A stretch of DNA of 20,432 nt from Lachnospiraceae bacterium. Lineage in GTDB: Bacteria > Bacillota > Clostridia > Lachnospirales > Lachnospiraceae. Each line of letters starts with the position of its first letter. Within the stretch, counting starts at the first letter, position 1. Shown one piece after another: positions 8,096 to 15,555 of the stretch. The stretch is from contig JAJQID010000011.1 of the NCBI GenBank assembly GCA_021199405.1, positions 1-20,432 of the forward strand, given 5' to 3'. A model generated the notes under the pieces. The model had not been told where the DNA came from and searched no databases. It saw nothing but the letters and a program-made list of their open reading frames with translations. The position numbers were made by a program, and so were the translations under genes.

Positions 8096-9829
8096 ATGAG
8101 GGAGAAGTATGAGTCGCTGAGCCTTGCAGAGCTGAAGGAGGTGGCGAAATTCAGAGGACTGCGTGGCGTTTCTGCCATGAAAAAAGCAGATCTTGTGGAT
8201 GCCATGCTTCGGATGGATGAGGAGGAAAAGCGGCGGAAGGAGGAGGAAAAAACACCTGCGGAAACAGCGGCTTCGGATAACGCAGCCGCGGAAAGAGGAA
8301 TAGCCGGGGAAAAAACCGCCTCTGCCAGATCGGGAGCAAACCGGCAGCAGGGCAGAAAGCCTCTGGGGCGGCCGGGTGGAAAGGTATCTACATCCACCAG
8401 ATCTGCGGTAAACAGGGCAGCGGAGGAGAGACCTGCGGAGCGCAGAATTGGTGAGGAAAGATCGGCGGAGCGCAGACAGGCCGTGGAAAGACCAGCGGGG
8501 CACAGAACAGCCGGCGAACGGGCAGCGGAACCGATTCCGTATGAGGAAAGAGCGGCAGAATCAGAAACGGTGGATTACAGATTTTCGGCGGCCAGGACGG
8601 AATCCTCCGCCCGGCCTCAGATGGAGGAAGCGGCTGCGCAGCAGATGGAGTTTGCCCAGTCTGCCCCCAGGAAATCCTTTGAAAACGGTGGTTCCGAGCT
8701 GGACAGCGGTGTTGAGGTCCGGGGAATTCTGGAGGTCATGCCGGATGGCTTTGGCTTTATCAGAAGCGACAATTATATGCCCGGCGACCAGGACGTATAT
8801 GTGTCCCCCAACCAGATTCGGCGCTTTAATTTAAAGACGGGGGATATTCTCTGCGGCAATACCAGAGTCAAAATCGACAAGGAAAAATACCGCGCCCTAC
8901 TGTATGTCAAAAATGTCAACGGCTACAATCCTGACGTGGTGGCGAAGCGCCCCAATTTTGAGGATCTGACGCCGATTTTTCCGGATGAGCGGCTGGTCAT
9001 GGAGCACCCCGGCTGCAATGTGGCCATGCGGGTTATGGATTTGCTGAGCCCGGTGGGCAAGGGACAGCGCGGTATGATCGTATCCCCGCCAAAGGCCGGC
9101 AAGACTACCCTGCTGAAAGCGGTAGCCCAGGCCATCATCCACAACAATCCGGATGTGCATCTGATCATTTTGCTGATCGACGAGCGGCCGGAGGAAGTGA
9201 CGGACATGAAGGAGGCCATCCAGGGTCACAACGTGGAGGTCATTCATTCCACCTTTGACGAGATGCCGGAGCACCATAAGCGGGTGGCGGAGATGACCAT
9301 CGGCAGGGCCAAGAGACTGGTGGAGCAGAAGCAGGACGTCTGTATTCTTCTGGACAGCATCACCCGTCTGACCAGAGCCTATAACCTGACGGTTCAGCCC
9401 AGCGGGCGCACTCTTTCCGGCGGCCTGGACCCGGCGGCTTTATATATGCCAAAGAGGTTTTTCGGCGCGGCCAGAAACATGAGGGAGGGCGGCAGTCTGA
9501 CCATTCTGGCGACAGCTCTGGTGGACACCGGCTCCAAGATGGATGATGTGGTGTACGAGGAATTCAAGGGTACCGGCAATATGGAGATTATTCTGGACAG
9601 AAAGCTCTCTGAAAAGCGTATTTTCCCGGCCATCGACATTCCCAGATCCGGCACCCGGAGAGAGGACCTGCTTCTGTCTAAGGACGAGCAGGAGGCTGTG
9701 ACCATGCTGCGGCGCGGCCTGAATGGCATGAAGCCGGACGAGGCGGTGGACCGGATTCTGGATTTATTTTCCCACACGAGAAATAACGCGGATTTTGTAC
9801 AGATCGTGAAGAAACAGCGCCTGTTCTGA
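8096..9829 (+). CDS. rho: Transcription termination factor Rho, with long disordered insert
   Basis: Hexameric RNA-dependent ATPase that ends transcription and blocks pervasive antisense transcripts. 577 residues against about 420 in E. coli or Bacillus. Order: Rho N helical domain (about 5-45, SLAELKEVAKFRGLRG); a low-complexity Arg/Glu/Ala-rich insert (about 46-205); RNA-binding cold-shock-like domain (206-270, GFGFIRSDNY); ATPase domain with Walker A PPKAGKTT (331-338), Walker B LIILLIDE (356-363) and the Q-loop and R-loop regions (about 420-500). All core motifs look intact, so it should be active. The insert lies where other clostridial and actinobacterial Rho proteins have variable RNA-binding or phase-separating segments. 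Residues 111-160 hold a period-10 repeat. An AGGAGG-type site precedes the ATG. Confidence 0.97.
   Translation: MREKYESLSLAELKEVAKFRGLRGVSAMKKADLVDAMLRMDEEEKRRKEEEKTPAETAASDNAAAERGIAGEKTASARSGANRQQGRKPLGRPGGKVSTSTRSAVNRAAEERPAERRIGEERSAERRQAVERPAGHRTAGERAAEPIPYEERAAESETVDYRFSAARTESSARPQMEEAAAQQMEFAQSAPRKSFENGGSELDSGVEVRGILEVMPDGFGFIRSDNYMPGDQDVYVSPNQIRRFNLKTGDILCGNTRVKIDKEKYRALLYVKNVNGYNPDVVAKRPNFEDLTPIFPDERLVMEHPGCNVAMRVMDLLSPVGKGQRGMIVSPPKAGKTTLLKAVAQAIIHNNPDVHLIILLIDERPEEVTDMKEAIQGHNVEVIHSTFDEMPEHHKRVAEMTIGRAKRLVEQKQDVCILLDSITRLTRAYNLTVQPSGRTLSGGLDPAALYMPKRFFGAARNMREGGSLTILATALVDTGSKMDDVVYEEFKGTGNMEIILDRKLSEKRIFPAIDIPRSGTRREDLLLSKDEQEAVTMLRRGLNGMKPDEAVDRILDLFSHTRNNADFVQIVKKQRLF
8426..8575 (+). 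repeat. Five degenerate 30-bp tandem repeats inside rho
   Basis: Rho residues 111-160 fall into five blocks of ten: ERPAERRIGE, ERSAERRQAV, ERPAGHRTAG, ERAAEPIPYE and ERAAESETVD. Every block starts with Glu-Arg and has Ala at position 4. At DNA level the copies have diverged, with the first two closest. This suggests growth of the insert by tandem duplication. Confidence 0.75.
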
Positions 9830-9869
9830 GAAAAGCGGCAAAAAAGTGAATAAAATTTTTCAAAAGGGC

Positions 9870-9898
9870 TTGCAAAAACCACGTTGGAATGCTATCAT
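9870..9898 (+). promoter_or_regulatory. SigA-type promoter for rpmE
   Basis: TTGCAA at 9870-9875 and TATCAT at 9893-9898 are separated by 17 bases. Transcription would start near 9905. The leader of about 60 bases holds a small CTGTC/GACAG hairpin (9906-9923). It might be an autoregulatory L31 leader, but nothing here proves that. Confidence 0.65.
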
Positions 9899-9967
9899 GA
9901 GTAAGCTGTCTGTTTGAGGACAGTCTGGATGGGAACGACTATTTATCATATAGAGAGGTGAGGTACG

Positions 9968-10168
9968 ATGAAAGAGGGAATACATCCTAAGTATTATCAG
10001 GCGACAGTTACCTGTAACTGCGGCAATACGTTTGTAACCGGTTCCACGAAGCCGGAGATCCACGTGGAGGTCTGCTCCAAGTGTCATCCGTTTTATACCG
10101 GACAGCAGAAGGCAGCTCAGGCTCGCGGACGTATTGATAAGTTCAACAGAAAATACGGAATGCAGTAA
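9968..10168 (+). CDS. rpmE: 50S ribosomal protein L31, zinc-binding form
   Basis: 66 residues, normal for bacterial L31, which bridges the large subunit to the small one. Cys16, Cys18, Cys36 and Cys39 (CNC and CSKCHPF) are the four zinc ligands of the C+ form; under zinc shortage many bacteria swap this form for a zinc-free paralogue. The start MKEGIHPKY is the family start, with AGGTGAGG a few bases upstream. It sits after rho, a common neighbour in Firmicutes, but has its own promoter and a strong terminator, so it is probably expressed alone at a high level. Confidence 0.97.
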   Translation: MKEGIHPKYYQATVTCNCGNTFVTGSTKPEIHVEVCSKCHPFYTGQQKAAQARGRIDKFNRKYGMQ

Positions 10169-10185
10169 ACGGTTGAAAAGGTTGA

Positions 10186-10219
10186 GGTTGAGGTGTATTT
10201 CATCTCAGCCTTTTTCTTT
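10186..10219 (+). terminator. Rho-independent terminator of rpmE
   Basis: Bases 10186-10195 pair with 10201-10210 over 10 bp, two of them G-U, around a 5-base loop. TTTTTCTTT follows at once (10211-10219). It lies 17 bases after the rpmE stop. Confidence 0.85.
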
Positions 10220-10311
10220 ACTGTAAAAGTGTTGTCAACAGTCAGGCTCGTGCTGTGTTTACACGGCTAAGAGTATGGCTGTCGGACTTTTACATTCTAC
10301 AGGAGGAAGCT

Positions 10312-11667
10312 ATGCCACGCAAGAAGACAAAGCAGCACTACTGCGGTATCGGAGGTCAGGCTGTTCTGGACGGCATCATGATGTGCAACGGGGCTGATTA
10401 TGCCATAGCGGTTCGAAAAGCGGACGGCACCATCGCTCTGGAAAAGAAGACGGGAAACAAAAAGAAAAAGAGCAGTTTGTCCAAAATCCCCTTTGTCAGG
10501 GGTGTGATGAATTTTATAGACAGCCTGACAGTGGGCTTTCAGAGCCTGAATTTTTCCGCGGAGGCGGGGATGGAGGACGATGAGGAGGAGCCGGGCAGGT
10601 TCGAGCTTTTTTTAAAAAAGCATTTTGGCGATAAGGCAAATGATATCATCATGACCTGTACCGTGTTTGCGGCGGTGGTTCTGGCCGTGGCGGTTTTTAT
10701 TTTGCTGCCTTACGGCCTGAGCGCCCTTCTGGGACAGTTTATAGTAAGCAGGATGGTGCTTTCTGTTTTTGAGGGCATCATCCGGCTGGCAATTTTTATT
10801 GCATATGTGACGCTGATCGGGCTGATGGATGATATTGACAGAATGTATATGTATCACGGCGCGGAGCATAAGTGCATCAACTGCATTGAGCGGGGGAAGC
10901 CGCTGACGGTGCAGAATGTACGCCGCTCCAGCAGACTTCATCCCCGCTGCGGCACCAGCTTCATGCTGTACGTGATGGTGATTTCCTGCGTGCTGTTTTT
11001 CTTTATTCAGGCGTCCAACCCGTTGCTGCGGCTATTATACAGACTGCTGCTGATTCCGATTATCGCCGGGGTCTCCTATGAGTTGATTCGTCTGGCAGGG
11101 CGCAGCGCCAATCCGCTGGTGAAGCTTTTGAATCTGCCGGGACTGGGGCTGCAGAGGCTCAGCACCAGGGAGCCGGAGGATGAGATGATTGAGGTGGCTA
11201 TCCAGGCTGTGGAGGCGGTGTTTGACTGGAAGACCTATCAGGAGGAAACCTTCGGAGTGCAGGAGGAGCCGGAAGAGTACGAAGAAGAGTACGGGGAGGA
11301 TGAGTTCGATGACGGGTTCATTGACGATGATTCTGAGTATGATGAGTTCAATGAGCCCCATGATGAGTATGCATTCGGAGCTGCTGATGTTGAGGAAGAG
11401 TTTGATCCTGATCTGTTGAAATACGTGGAATATGACAGTGCTGTTTCAAAAACGGCAGAACATGAACGGCCGGATGAAAATGACCGGCAGTCGGAGGAAG
11501 AAAGAAACGGCAGTCAGGCTGAGACTGGCAGCAAAGAGGAGACTGAGAGTCAGACAGAGATCAAAAACCATGGCGGGGTCAGAACCAGTGAGCGGGCAGA
11601 CAACAGGCTCCGCACCGAGGAGGAGGCCGGCAGAGAGATTGAGGAGCTCCTTGAGCATGACCTGTGA
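10312..11667 (+). CDS. DUF1385 (YqhQ-like) membrane protein with a long acidic tail
   Basis: 451 residues. The core matches the DUF1385 family: GIGGQAVLDGIMM near the N-terminus (about 12-24), HGAEHKCINC (182-191) and HPRCGTSFM (210-218). Hydrophobic stretches at about 112-136, 153-173, 217-233 and 239-256 should span the membrane. Molecular role is not established to my knowledge. After about residue 318 the protein adds a 130-residue, very acidic, low-complexity tail (EEYEEEYGEDEFDDG and similar) that the usual 300-320-residue family members lack. A GTG at 10255 would add 19 residues, but AGGAGG at 10301-10306 marks the ATG at 10312. It overlaps prmC by 11 bases, so the two are translationally linked. 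Placement before prmC-prfA is one I recall from other clostridia. Confidence 0.88.
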   Translation: MPRKKTKQHYCGIGGQAVLDGIMMCNGADYAIAVRKADGTIALEKKTGNKKKKSSLSKIPFVRGVMNFIDSLTVGFQSLNFSAEAGMEDDEEEPGRFELFLKKHFGDKANDIIMTCTVFAAVVLAVAVFILLPYGLSALLGQFIVSRMVLSVFEGIIRLAIFIAYVTLIGLMDDIDRMYMYHGAEHKCINCIERGKPLTVQNVRRSSRLHPRCGTSFMLYVMVISCVLFFFIQASNPLLRLLYRLLLIPIIAGVSYELIRLAGRSANPLVKLLNLPGLGLQRLSTREPEDEMIEVAIQAVEAVFDWKTYQEETFGVQEEPEEYEEEYGEDEFDDGFIDDDSEYDEFNEPHDEYAFGAADVEEEFDPDLLKYVEYDSAVSKTAEHERPDENDRQSEEERNGSQAETGSKEETESQTEIKNHGGVRTSERADNRLRTEEEAGREIEELLEHDL

Positions 11668-12508
11668 GGGAGCGTACAGGCAGGGGGCGGCTCTTCTGAA
11701 AAGTGCAGGTGTGGCGGAATATGCCCTGGATGCCAGACTTTTGCTGGAGCATTTTTGCGGCGTGACCCGTCAGGAGCTGCTGGTTCATGGGGACAGAATC
11801 CTTGCAGGGGAAGAGGAGCAGGCTTTTTTTCAGGCCATTGCCCGCCGGGAAAGCCGCGTTCCTCTGCAGCAGATTACAGGAGTGCAGGAGTTTATGGGTC
11901 TGCCCTTTTATGTCAATGAAAACGTGCTGATTCCCAGACAGGATACGGAGACACTGGTGGAGGAAGCGCTGAAGATCCTGAAACCGGGGATGGAGCTTCT
12001 GGACCTGTGCACCGGCAGCGGCTGCATTTTGCTGAGCCTTCTTTACCATAGTCAGGGCTGCTGCGGCCTGGGAACGGATATTTCCGACAAAGCGCTGTCT
12101 GTGGCAGAGAGAAATCTGCATAAGATCAATGAAAAGAAAGAGATACAGGCGGACCTGCAAAAGAGCGACCTTTTTGATTCCGTGACAGGCCGCTTTGATG
12201 TGATTGTGTCCAATCCGCCCTATATTGCCTCAAGGGTGATCGGCACCCTGGAGCCGGAGGTAAAGGTCCATGAGCCTGTGCTGGCATTGGACGGAGGCGA
12301 AGACGGGCTTGTTTTTTACCGGAGGATGATTCCTGAGAGCAGGGAATATTTAAAAGAGGGCGGCTTTGTTTTTCTGGAGATCGGCTGTGACCAGGGAGCG
12401 GAGGTCAGTGATCTGATGAAAGCCGCCGGTTTTACAGATGTCTGTGTGAAGCAGGATCTGTCGGGGATGGACCGGGTTGTATCAGGAAGATGGGAAAAGG
12501 GTATCTGA
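11657..12508 (+). CDS. prmC: Peptide chain release factor N5-glutamine methyltransferase
   Basis: Transfers methyl from S-adenosylmethionine to the glutamine of the GGQ motif of release factors. 283 residues, normal length. The N-terminal helical domain that binds the release factor covers about 1-85 (ALDARLLLEHF is typical), followed by LIPRQDTE (91-98), the SAM motif LDLCTGSGC (115-123) and the catalytic NPPY (186-189). The reading frame stays open far upstream inside the DUF1385 gene and could give a 75-residue Arg-rich extension, but that part shows no family similarity; the ATG at 11657 starts the usual N-terminus and has GAGGAG 10 bases upstream. It sits directly before prfA, the gene for its substrate. 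Confidence 0.95.
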   Translation: MTCEGAYRQGAALLKSAGVAEYALDARLLLEHFCGVTRQELLVHGDRILAGEEEQAFFQAIARRESRVPLQQITGVQEFMGLPFYVNENVLIPRQDTETLVEEALKILKPGMELLDLCTGSGCILLSLLYHSQGCCGLGTDISDKALSVAERNLHKINEKKEIQADLQKSDLFDSVTGRFDVIVSNPPYIASRVIGTLEPEVKVHEPVLALDGGEDGLVFYRRMIPESREYLKEGGFVFLEIGCDQGAEVSDLMKAAGFTDVCVKQDLSGMDRVVSGRWEKGI

Positions 12509-12550
12509 TTGGCTTGTGCCGGGTCCTATCAGGGAGTTGGAGGAAGAGAA

Positions 12551-13627
12551 ATGTTTGACAGGCTGGACGATTTGCTGAATCGTTTTGAGGAAATTTTAAA
12601 TGAATTAAATGAACCCACAGTCACAGCCAATCAGGAGCGGTTCCGGAAGCTGATGAAGGAACAGAGCGACCTGACGCCTGTGGTGGAGACCTATAAAAGC
12701 TACAAAAAAGCGAAGCAGGATATTGAGGATTCACTTGCCATGCTGGAGGAGGAAACCGACGAGGAGATGCGGGGGCTTTTAAAGGAGACCCTTGCTGAAA
12801 GCAGGAAAGAGGTGGAGGAGCTGGAGCAGAAGCTGAAGATTCTGCTTTTGCCGAAGGATCCCAATGATGATAAAAACGTGATTATGGAAATTCGCGGCGG
12901 GGCCGGCGGCGATGAGGCGGCGCTTTTTGCGGCGGAGCTCTATCGTTTATATGTAAAATATGCCCTCAGCAAGGGCTGGAAGGTGGAGACCCAGTACGCT
13001 GATGAGAGCGGAATCGGCGGCATGAAGGAGGTCAACTTCCAGATTTCCGGGAAAGGGGCTTATTCCCGGCTGAAATATGAGTCCGGCGTCCATCGGGTGC
13101 AAAGGGTGCCGGAGACGGAGTCCGGCGGACGGATTCACACCTCCACGGCCACGGTGGCGGTGATGCCGGAGGCGGACGAGGATATTGATATTGTAATTGA
13201 TGAAAAAGATATCCGCATCGATGTGATGCGGGCCTCCGGCAACGGCGGTCAGTGCGTCAACACCACGGATTCCGCGGTGCGTCTGACCCATTATCCTACA
13301 GGAATTGTAGTCTATTCCCAGACGGAGAAGAGCCAGCTGCAGAATAAGGCCAAGGCCTTTGCCCTGCTGAAATCCAAGCTCTATGACATCGAGCAGCAAA
13401 AGCAGCACGATGCGGAGGCGGAGCTTCGCCGCAGCCAGATCGGCACCGGTGACCGTTCCGAGAAAATCCGGACCTATAATTTCCCTCAGGGCCGGGTTAC
13501 TGACCACCGCATCGGCCTGACGCTGTACAAGCTGGACAAGGTTATGAACGGCGACATCGACGAGATTCTGGACGCCTGTATTGCCGCGGACCAGGCTGCC
13601 AAACTGGTGAAGATGAGCGGACAGTGA
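12551..13627 (+). CDS. prfA: Peptide chain release factor 1
   Basis: Ends translation at UAA and UAG. 358 residues, normal for RF1. The anticodon-like tripeptide is PET (187-189), fitting the PxT pattern of RF1 rather than SPF of RF2. The GGQ loop reads SGNGGQCVNTTDS, with Gln234 as the residue PrmC methylates; many RF1 proteins have GAGGQH here, so two flanking positions differ while GGQ is intact. The N-terminal 100 residues form the helical domain. A TTG at 12509 would extend the frame by 14 residues; GGAGG at 12539-12543 supports the ATG at 12551. The stop overlaps possible starts of the GNAT frame. Confidence 0.97.
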   Translation: MFDRLDDLLNRFEEILNELNEPTVTANQERFRKLMKEQSDLTPVVETYKSYKKAKQDIEDSLAMLEEETDEEMRGLLKETLAESRKEVEELEQKLKILLLPKDPNDDKNVIMEIRGGAGGDEAALFAAELYRLYVKYALSKGWKVETQYADESGIGGMKEVNFQISGKGAYSRLKYESGVHRVQRVPETESGGRIHTSTATVAVMPEADEDIDIVIDEKDIRIDVMRASGNGGQCVNTTDSAVRLTHYPTGIVVYSQTEKSQLQNKAKAFALLKSKLYDIEQQKQHDAEAELRRSQIGTGDRSEKIRTYNFPQGRVTDHRIGLTLYKLDKVMNGDIDEILDACIAADQAAKLVKMSGQ

Positions 13628-13668
13628 TGGGCAGAGAGAACATCTTTGAGAAGGAAGGGAGAAGACGG

Positions 13669-14139
13669 ATGAACATAAGAAGAGCCACGGCCGAGGACAT
13701 TCCCGGCCTGAATAAGCTTTTATATCAGGTGCTGATGGTGCATCACAACGGCAGACCGGATTTATTTAAACCAAATGTCAAAAAATACACAGACCAGGAG
13801 CTTGAGGAGCTTTTAAAGGAGGAAAGGCGCCCGGTTTTTGCCGCGGTGGATGAGAAAAATCAGGTTCTGGGCTATGCCTTCTGTATTCTGGAGGAATACA
13901 CGGGGGACAATACTCACCCGGATATGAAAACTCTCTATATCGACGATCTGTGCGTGGATGAAGAGGTCAGGGGACAGCACATCGGGGAGACCCTGTATGA
14001 GTATGTGCTGGATTATGCTGGAAAAATCGGCTGCTACAATGTGACGCTGAACGTATGGAGCTGCAATCCCGGCGCCATGAAATTTTATGAAAAATGCGGT
14101 CTTGTTCCCTACAAGGTGGGCATGGAGAAGGTATTATAG
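13669..14139 (+). CDS. GNAT-family N-acetyltransferase
   Basis: 156 residues, a single GNAT domain that would use acetyl-CoA. Visible parts: IRRATAEDIPGL at the N-terminus, the beta4 segment LYIDDLCVDEEVRGQHIG with the acetyl-CoA pyrophosphate loop RGQHIG (101-106), and the C-terminal SCNPGAMKFYEKCGLVPY typical of the fold. The acceptor is unknown; position after prfA suggests, without proof, a link to translation. GTG at 13624 and ATG at 13627, overlapping the prfA stop, would give a longer product, but the family N-terminus starts at 13669 behind a GGGAG-type site. The amylase gene follows after 17 bases. Confidence 0.9.
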   Translation: MNIRRATAEDIPGLNKLLYQVLMVHHNGRPDLFKPNVKKYTDQELEELLKEERRPVFAAVDEKNQVLGYAFCILEEYTGDNTHPDMKTLYIDDLCVDEEVRGQHIGETLYEYVLDYAGKIGCYNVTLNVWSCNPGAMKFYEKCGLVPYKVGMEKVL

Positions 14140-14156
14140 ATACGGAGGAATTTTTT

Positions 14157-15470
14157 ATGTGGGCAAAAGAAAGTGTTTTTTATCAGATTTATCCCATGGG
14201 CTTTTGCGGCGCTCCCTTTGCCAATGACGGCGTGCAGGAGCACAGAATTTTAAAGGTGATCGACTGGATTCCCCATCTGGAGAAGCTGGGTGTGGACGCC
14301 ATTTATTTTTCTCCTTTGTTTGAATCCGATACTCATGGCTATGACACCAGAGATTATCGGAAAATTGACACCCGTCTGGGAGACGAGGCGGATTTCAGAA
14401 AAGTGGTGAACGAGCTGCATTCCCACGGCATCCGGGTGGTGCTTGACGGCGTATTCAACCATGTGGGCCGGGGTTTCTGGGCTTTTCAGGACGTGCTGAG
14501 AAACCGGGAAAATTCCCCCTATAAGGACTGGTTTTACCGTATTGATTTCGGGGGCAATTCCAATTACAATGACGGCCTCTGGTATGAGGGCTGGGAGGGT
14601 TGCTATGATCTGGTGAAATTAAATCTGCGCAATCCTCAGGTGGTGGATTATCTGCTGGACTGCGTCAGCTTCTGGGTGGAAACCTGGGACATTGATGGAC
14701 TGCGTCTGGACGTGGCCTATAGTCTGGATCTGGATTTTATAAAAAAACTGCGGGCCCATTGCAATTATGTAAAGCAGGACTTTTTCCTGGTGGGGGAGGT
14801 GCTCCACGGAGATTACAACCGGATCATGAACCAGGATATGCTGCATTCCGTTACCAATTATGAGTGCTATAAGGGGCTGTATTCCAGCTTTAACAGCATG
14901 AATATGTTTGAGATCATTCATTCTCTGAACCGGCAGTTTGGTCCGGAGCAGTGGTGCCTTTATACCGGGAAGCACCTGCTTTCCTTTGTGGACAACCATG
15001 ATGTGTCCAGAATCGCCAGCGTATTGCAGAATGAAAAGCATTTGCCCCTGATTTACGCGCTGCTTTTCGGTATGCCCGGCATTCCCTGCCTGTACTATGG
15101 CAGTGAGTGGGGAACGAAGGCCGATAAGAGCGAGGGGGATCCGGCGCTGAGGCCGTCCTTTGAGGCGCCTCAGTGGAATGAGCTGACGGAGTGGATCAGT
15201 AAGCTGGCCGCAGCGAAAAAAGCCTCCAGAGCGCTGAACCACGGAGCCTTCCGCTCAGTGCTGCTGACCAATAAGCAGTGCATTTTTGAGAGAAAATGCG
15301 ACAGCGAGAGAGTGCTGGTAGCCATCAACGCGGATGGAGAGGAATATGTGGCTCATTTTGACGCCGGCTGCGGCATGGCGCAGGATCTGATTACCGGAGA
15401 GCCCCACGATTTTGGCGGAGGCAGTCATCTGCCGCCCTACAGCGCCGCATTCTGGAAGTGCGAGAGATAG
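14157..15470 (+). CDS. GH13 alpha-amylase family glycoside hydrolase (cytoplasmic maltodextrinase-like)
   Basis: 437 residues, no signal peptide, so it likely acts on maltodextrins or related alpha-glucans inside the cell. The TIM barrel carries all GH13 regions: DGVFNH (97-102), GLRLDVA with nucleophile Asp185, GEVLHGDY with acid/base Glu214, and FVDNHD with transition-state Asp282. A small beta domain ends the protein (about 360-437). It lacks the extra N-terminal domain of neopullulanases and cyclomaltodextrinases, which usually reach 580 residues or more. Exact substrate cannot be read from the sequence. GGAGG at 14144-14148 fixes the start; an upstream in-frame ATG at 14094 lies inside the GNAT gene and has no family similarity. 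Probably in one transcript with prfA and the GNAT gene. Confidence 0.92.
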   Translation: MWAKESVFYQIYPMGFCGAPFANDGVQEHRILKVIDWIPHLEKLGVDAIYFSPLFESDTHGYDTRDYRKIDTRLGDEADFRKVVNELHSHGIRVVLDGVFNHVGRGFWAFQDVLRNRENSPYKDWFYRIDFGGNSNYNDGLWYEGWEGCYDLVKLNLRNPQVVDYLLDCVSFWVETWDIDGLRLDVAYSLDLDFIKKLRAHCNYVKQDFFLVGEVLHGDYNRIMNQDMLHSVTNYECYKGLYSSFNSMNMFEIIHSLNRQFGPEQWCLYTGKHLLSFVDNHDVSRIASVLQNEKHLPLIYALLFGMPGIPCLYYGSEWGTKADKSEGDPALRPSFEAPQWNELTEWISKLAAAKKASRALNHGAFRSVLLTNKQCIFERKCDSERVLVAINADGEEYVAHFDAGCGMAQDLITGEPHDFGGGSHLPPYSAAFWKCER

Positions 15471-15484
15471 TATAATAAAGGCTT

Positions 15485-15525
15485 GTTGCCGGAGGAGAGG
15501 AGAAGATCCGCCTCCGGCAGCTTTT
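15485..15525 (+). terminator. Probable terminator after the GH13 gene
   Basis: TGCCGGAGG at 15487-15495 pairs perfectly with CCTCCGGCA at 15511-15519, extendable by a G-U and a G-C pair, around a 15-base loop. CTTTT follows. The T run is short, so termination may be partial. It lies about 15 bases after the stop. Confidence 0.6.
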
Positions 15526-15555
15526 GGAAAAAACAGCAGGGAAAGGAAATAAAAA

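Noticed and set aside
11432..11656. N-terminal extension of PrmC inside the DUF1385 gene
   Set aside because: The extension is Arg-rich, unlike PrmC, and only reflects the other frame of the acidic tail. The family N-terminus starts at 11657.
15471..15476. TATAAT directly after the GH13 stop codon as a promoter for the M18 gene
   Set aside because: No acceptable -35 hexamer lies at 15-19 bases upstream, and the hairpin that follows would interrupt such a transcript.
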